DNA from: Balaenoptera acutorostrata
Taxonomy: Eukaryota > Chordata > Mammalia > Artiodactyla > Balaenopteridae
Length of the DNA: 64,000 nucleotides
NCBI RefSeq assembly: GCF_949987535.1
Contig: NC_080066.1
Coordinates: 89,609,600-89,673,599, forward strand
Direction of reading: 5' to 3'
In this document: in pieces, positions 60,558 to 64,000 of the stretch
Position numbering within the stretch: position 1 is the first letter of the stretch
Layout: each line of letters starts with the position of its first letter
The notes under the pieces: generated by a model
Told to the model about the DNA's origin: nothing
Databases searched by the model: none
Seen by the model: only the letters and a program-made list of their open reading frames with translations
Position numbers and translations under genes: made by a program

Positions 60558-60644
60558 CTCAAATTGTGCTTTTAAATGTTAGTTTGAAGGGTATCCTTCT
60601 AAATAAAATTTTAGTTTATTATTTATTTTATTAGTTTAATATAA

Positions 60645-60680
60645 TAAAGTAAATAATAATAATGATGATGATAATAATAT
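60645..60680. repeat. (AAT)n/(GAT)n microsatellite
   Basis: AAT units mixed with GAT units, short and imperfect. Confidence 0.7.
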
Positions 60681-60929
60681 CCAACTATATGGTAAAAGCC
60701 TCAGAAATCAAAGATTTTAAAGAGAAGGCTTAAGACTCACATCACAAAATGTCTTACACGTTAATAGCCATCCATCCTCACAAGAGAGGCCTAGAATGAG
60801 GCAGTGGAAAAAGCGATGCCCAAACCTCACAGCCATGGGTACCTCTTCAGACGAGAAAGTTACTACTGCAGGTGTTCACATCATGAACCCAGTATGTTTC
60901 ATCTGTGTTCTTCAAGGAAGAAAAAAGTA

Positions 60930-61230
60930 GGGGGCTTCCCTGGTGGCACAGTGGTTGAGAGTCTGCCTGCCAATGCAGGGGACACGGGTTCGAGCCCTTT
61001 TCTGGGAAGATCCCACATGCCGCGGAGCAACTGGGCCCGTGAGCCACAACTGCTGAGCCTGCACATCTGGAGCCTGTGCTCCGCAACAAGAGAGGCCGCG
61101 ACAGTGAGAGGCCCGCACACCACGATGAAGAGTGGCCCCCGCTTGCCGCAACTAGAGAAAAGCCCTCGCACAGAAACGAAGACCCAACACAGCCAAAAAT
61201 AAATAAATAAATAATTTAAAAAAAAAAAAA
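60930..61230 (+). mobile_element. CHR-type tRNA-Glu SINE
   Basis: It starts near 60930 with G then 'ggggcttccctggtggcac', with the A box 'tggcacagtgg' and the B box 'ggttcgagccc'. The body ends in (AAAT)n and a long A run near 61217-61236. A weak target duplication, 'aaaaaagta', may be at 60921-60929 and 61231-61239. This is low-complexity sequence, so it is not decisive. Confidence 0.92.
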
Positions 61231-61239
61231 AAAAAAGTA

Positions 61240-63044
61240 AAAACTTCGTTCAACCAAGATGAAGAAAAATCACATTTTGAGCCCTAAACAGAGTCTAATC
61301 GCTCTAGAGGTCATTGGTTATTTAATAGCTACAGAAATGACCATCATCTATGATCCGCAGGACTTGCCTGTGTAACTTGCTTCACAAGAAGACTCATTGG
61401 CTGGGGCTCCTAATCAGGAGAGCTTTGCCTGGCCTGACTTAGGCTTCCCAGGCAAGAGCGCTCAGTCCTGCAATTCAACAACCCTGCCTCCACCCCATCC
61501 AAGAAGCCACATTGCTGAAATGGCAGAGGGATGGTGAAGACTGAGGAAGGGTGGTAGCATTTGATAAGGTCTTGGTAGTCTTCTCAAGAGACTGGCATTT
61601 ACTACTTTTCTATGCTTTTCTTTCTTTCTTAAAAAAAAAAAAACAAAAAAACTTGCATTTTTATAGACAGCAAACAAACAGAATGTGTATGTAGCTGTCT
61701 TCATATCTTATCAATGTTCATCTGGACTTTGAGACATTATCTTGGGCTTGTGGGAGGCTGGGGTTGGGAACAGAGGCAGGAGAAGCAAATTATAACCTTG
61801 AAAGGACACGTAGGTTCTTTCTTTTCCAGCATTTTACATGTTTTCTCCTTGTCTCTCTGCTCTGCTTTAGCATTTCCAGGCACAAACACTGAACTCTGAC
61901 CTGCCAAATGGGAGACCCAGCTCCCGTTAGTCCATCTCTGTCCCAAGCTTTCTACCCTTCCATCTGCCTCATTAAAAATTATACATATTTTATATTGGAG
62001 TAGGCACAATTAACTTGCTTTTCCCAGACCAGCCCCTGCCAAAGAGAGAAAAGCACTTCCTGGATGATCACAGACAACAAGCAAACACATACCAAGGAAC
62101 TGAAAGTTGGCAGTAATCATGCAAGTAAAAACTGGCCCCCAGGCAAAGTGTTCCCCTCCTCCTCAGCCGCAGGCTTCTAAGCTAGCAAAACGAATTCTCT
62201 TTCTTTCTCTCTGTAGCAGGGGAAATGGTTTGGCATACCAAGAAGGAGATTCTTTGGAGAATGGGGTAAAGCGGGAAGGAAGGAGGAGTAAGAATTTAAT
62301 GCTAAAATCAGAGTAGCTGGTACAGGCACACTGTACCTTCATTACTTTCCCTCCCTGATTAAAGTCTGGCCCCTCCGGGTACCCAGGAGAGTGGGTGTTG
62401 AATCAGGTCAGAAAGCATATGAGCTCACCATAGGAGCCTCTCACTGTCAGATTCAGCTGTATGAGTCCCTTATAGCAACTGGCTCCAAACCAACATACAA
62501 AACACTTTGGCTGTTATATCATTTAAAGGTGCAAAAAAGTAAGCAAAACTTTCATGGATGTCTGCTCAGTTACCACTAGGTCCCCATACTGTAATTTTCT
62601 AATCACTGGGAAGGTCAACGGGTTGGTCACAAAAATCTGAGAGCTTTAAAACTCCCAAGGACAAGAACAGACATCTGAAAAAAAAAAAATCCTCTTAAAG
62701 CCATTTTAGTTATTGATGGACTTTGACAATACCAGGCATAGTGGTCTTGACCATAAAATACTCAGAAGAGTACCATCTGCCCTACTGTATTCCTTCCCAG
62801 GCAGGTGTTTCTTGTAGAGCCAAGTATACAATTTTGTTAGTGTTCTATTGACTTACCAAGAAATACGAAGTAGAGTAATAGCACAACACTCCCACAGATA
62901 TTGCAAATCTATGCCAAATAAAATCCCTCAGAAATTCACACCAGATTTTTGAAGGATTGGCTAGATTGGATATTTCATGACCTCTTGCAGTTTCATCTCA
63001 TTTCCATACATAACAGCAATACTATCTCGCAGCTGTCTAACATT
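61240..63044. other. Unassigned stretch
   Basis: About 1.8 kb without a gene or named repeat; A runs lie at about 61631-61650 and 62679-62690. Confidence 0.5.
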
Positions 63045-63200
63045 TTACTAATGAACTCCCCATACCTTTATTTAATTCTTACAAGAACCCTGACAAGAAA
63101 GCACATTATTGTGTAAGACAATGCAGAAGATTTAAGAGGCTTACCTGAGGTCACAGAGGTAGGGAGTGGCAGAGGCAGGAAATGACCAGCTCACAGTTTC
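63045..63200 (-). mobile_element. MIR SINE
   Basis: The complement of MIR: 'aattcttacaagaaccctga' near 63074, 'gatttaagaggcttacctga' near 63129 and 'ggtcacagaggtagggagtg' near 63149. Confidence 0.65.
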
Positions 63201-63375
63201 TAGTGATAACTTGGGTACTGTCTACACTGTATCACAGCTGCTTCCGGCTTGCCTGCTCCTGGGAGCTGGGCAGGCCTTGGGCTTACACATCCTCTACAGG
63301 AGGCCTCACATAACACCAGTACTTGCTCTACGTCTTAGAGAGCAGGAATGCCCTATTTTACTGGAACTGTTCTCC

Positions 63376-63433
63376 ATCTGTCCCTCCCTCTTCCCTCCTT
63401 CCCTCCCTCTCTCCTTCCTTCTTCCCATCCTCT
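63376..63433. repeat. (CCTT)n/(CCCT)n polypyrimidine tract
   Basis: A TCCC and TTCC-rich tract of about 58 bp, almost purely pyrimidine on the plus strand. Confidence 0.85.
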
Positions 63434-63434
63434 T

Positions 63435-63495
63435 GTCTATTCACCCAATTATGTAACACATCTGTATTGAGTATCTGAGTACATGTAATACACAA
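63435..63495 (-). mobile_element. L2 3' end
   Basis: 'tctattcacccaattatgta' followed by 'ctgtattgagtatctgagta' is a diverged complement of the L2 3' end. Confidence 0.45.
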
Positions 63496-63782
63496 TGTAC
63501 ACAGATACCAAAGTGATGGGGAGAGAAGAATCATGACACCCACCTTACCCATTTTAAGGGCCAACTTAAGCCTAAATCTGTACCTGAAGATTCTTCTGCC
63601 TCTCTATTCTTAAAACTCCTTTTGCTCTTGTAACTGCAGCATGCAGTTGTAACTGGAAATAGTTTGGTTTTCTGCAAAGCTGGGATTGATTGATCTCTAT
63701 TTACACCATGTGTTCATAATAGCTCCACAGTGCAATTGTAAGATTTTTGATTAACATGCACACATCACACTATTCTTTTTAC

Positions 63783-63832
63783 TCCCACAGTGCTGAGCAT
63801 TTTATATTACATAATATGTGCTAAATAAATTC
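63783..63832 (+). mobile_element. L2 or MIR 3' end
   Basis: 'ccacagtgctgagcatttta' followed by 'atgtgctaaataaattctca' matches the shared 3' end of L2/MIR. Confidence 0.5.
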
Positions 63833-64000
63833 TCAGTGGTTAACTTATTGTTGTTCTCTTTAAGTCTGTTGCAATATGGGCAGGTAGATGAACCATTTTA
63901 CATCTAAATTCAGCTACGTATTGTGGTTATTAATAATGCTCAACTGCTTTTCTCTTTTTCTATATTTTTTTAGCTTAAGTCTCTTGTGCAACCTGATAAA

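Noticed and set aside
1..64000. CRISPR arrays, operons, bacterial promoters or phage genes
   Set aside because: The sequence is mammalian nuclear DNA; the only regular repeats are microsatellites and mobile elements.

Overview
The window reads as nuclear DNA of a placental mammal, most likely a whale or dolphin. The evidence is five long tRNA-Glu-derived SINEs of the CHR type known from cetaceans, hippos and ruminants, plus two shorter relatives. They sit among typical mammalian L1, L2, MIR, MLT1/MST LTR and MER1 fragments. I saw no ruminant BovB or Bov-tA block, which favours Cetacea, but this is an inference.

I found no protein-coding gene, exon, tRNA, rRNA or CpG-island promoter that I can support. 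The open frames are short (about 140 codons at most), mostly overlap repeats or AT-rich sequence, and show no recognisable domains. The window is best read as intergenic or deep intronic sequence dominated by repeats of different ages.

Layout: 1-5.1 kb holds old L1 and L2 fragments and one MaLR LTR. The stretch 5.1-8.9 kb is unassigned and is the largest unexplained block. The interval 8.9-20 kb has three CHR SINEs, L2 and MIR copies, an MLT1-like LTR and a 1.8-kb 5'-truncated L1 whose 12-bp target duplication is intact. The interval 20-31 kb is mostly single-copy, with MIR, L2, an MLT1 LTR and microsatellites. The interval 31.5-36.4 kb is a nested stack: an L2 piece, an MLT1-like LTR, a 3.6-kb minus-strand L1 split by a MER1 DNA transposon and an MST-type LTR, and an old repeat containing a 53-bp L1 tip. 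The interval 36.4-46 kb is sparse and includes a MIR with a 134-bp tandem duplication. The interval 46-64 kb carries four more SINE-type insertions (two of them short), two L1 3' ends, a long L2, two MLT1-like LTRs and a perfect 22-bp hairpin.

The best second-look items are molecular fossils: a SINE that appears to carry a 28-nt 3' transduction, two SINEs sharing an unusual tail motif, a very short L1 insertion with a target duplication, and two inverted repeats that look like template-switch mutations. Family names come from remembered consensus sequences, not from a search. Boundaries without a target duplication are good to a few tens of bases.
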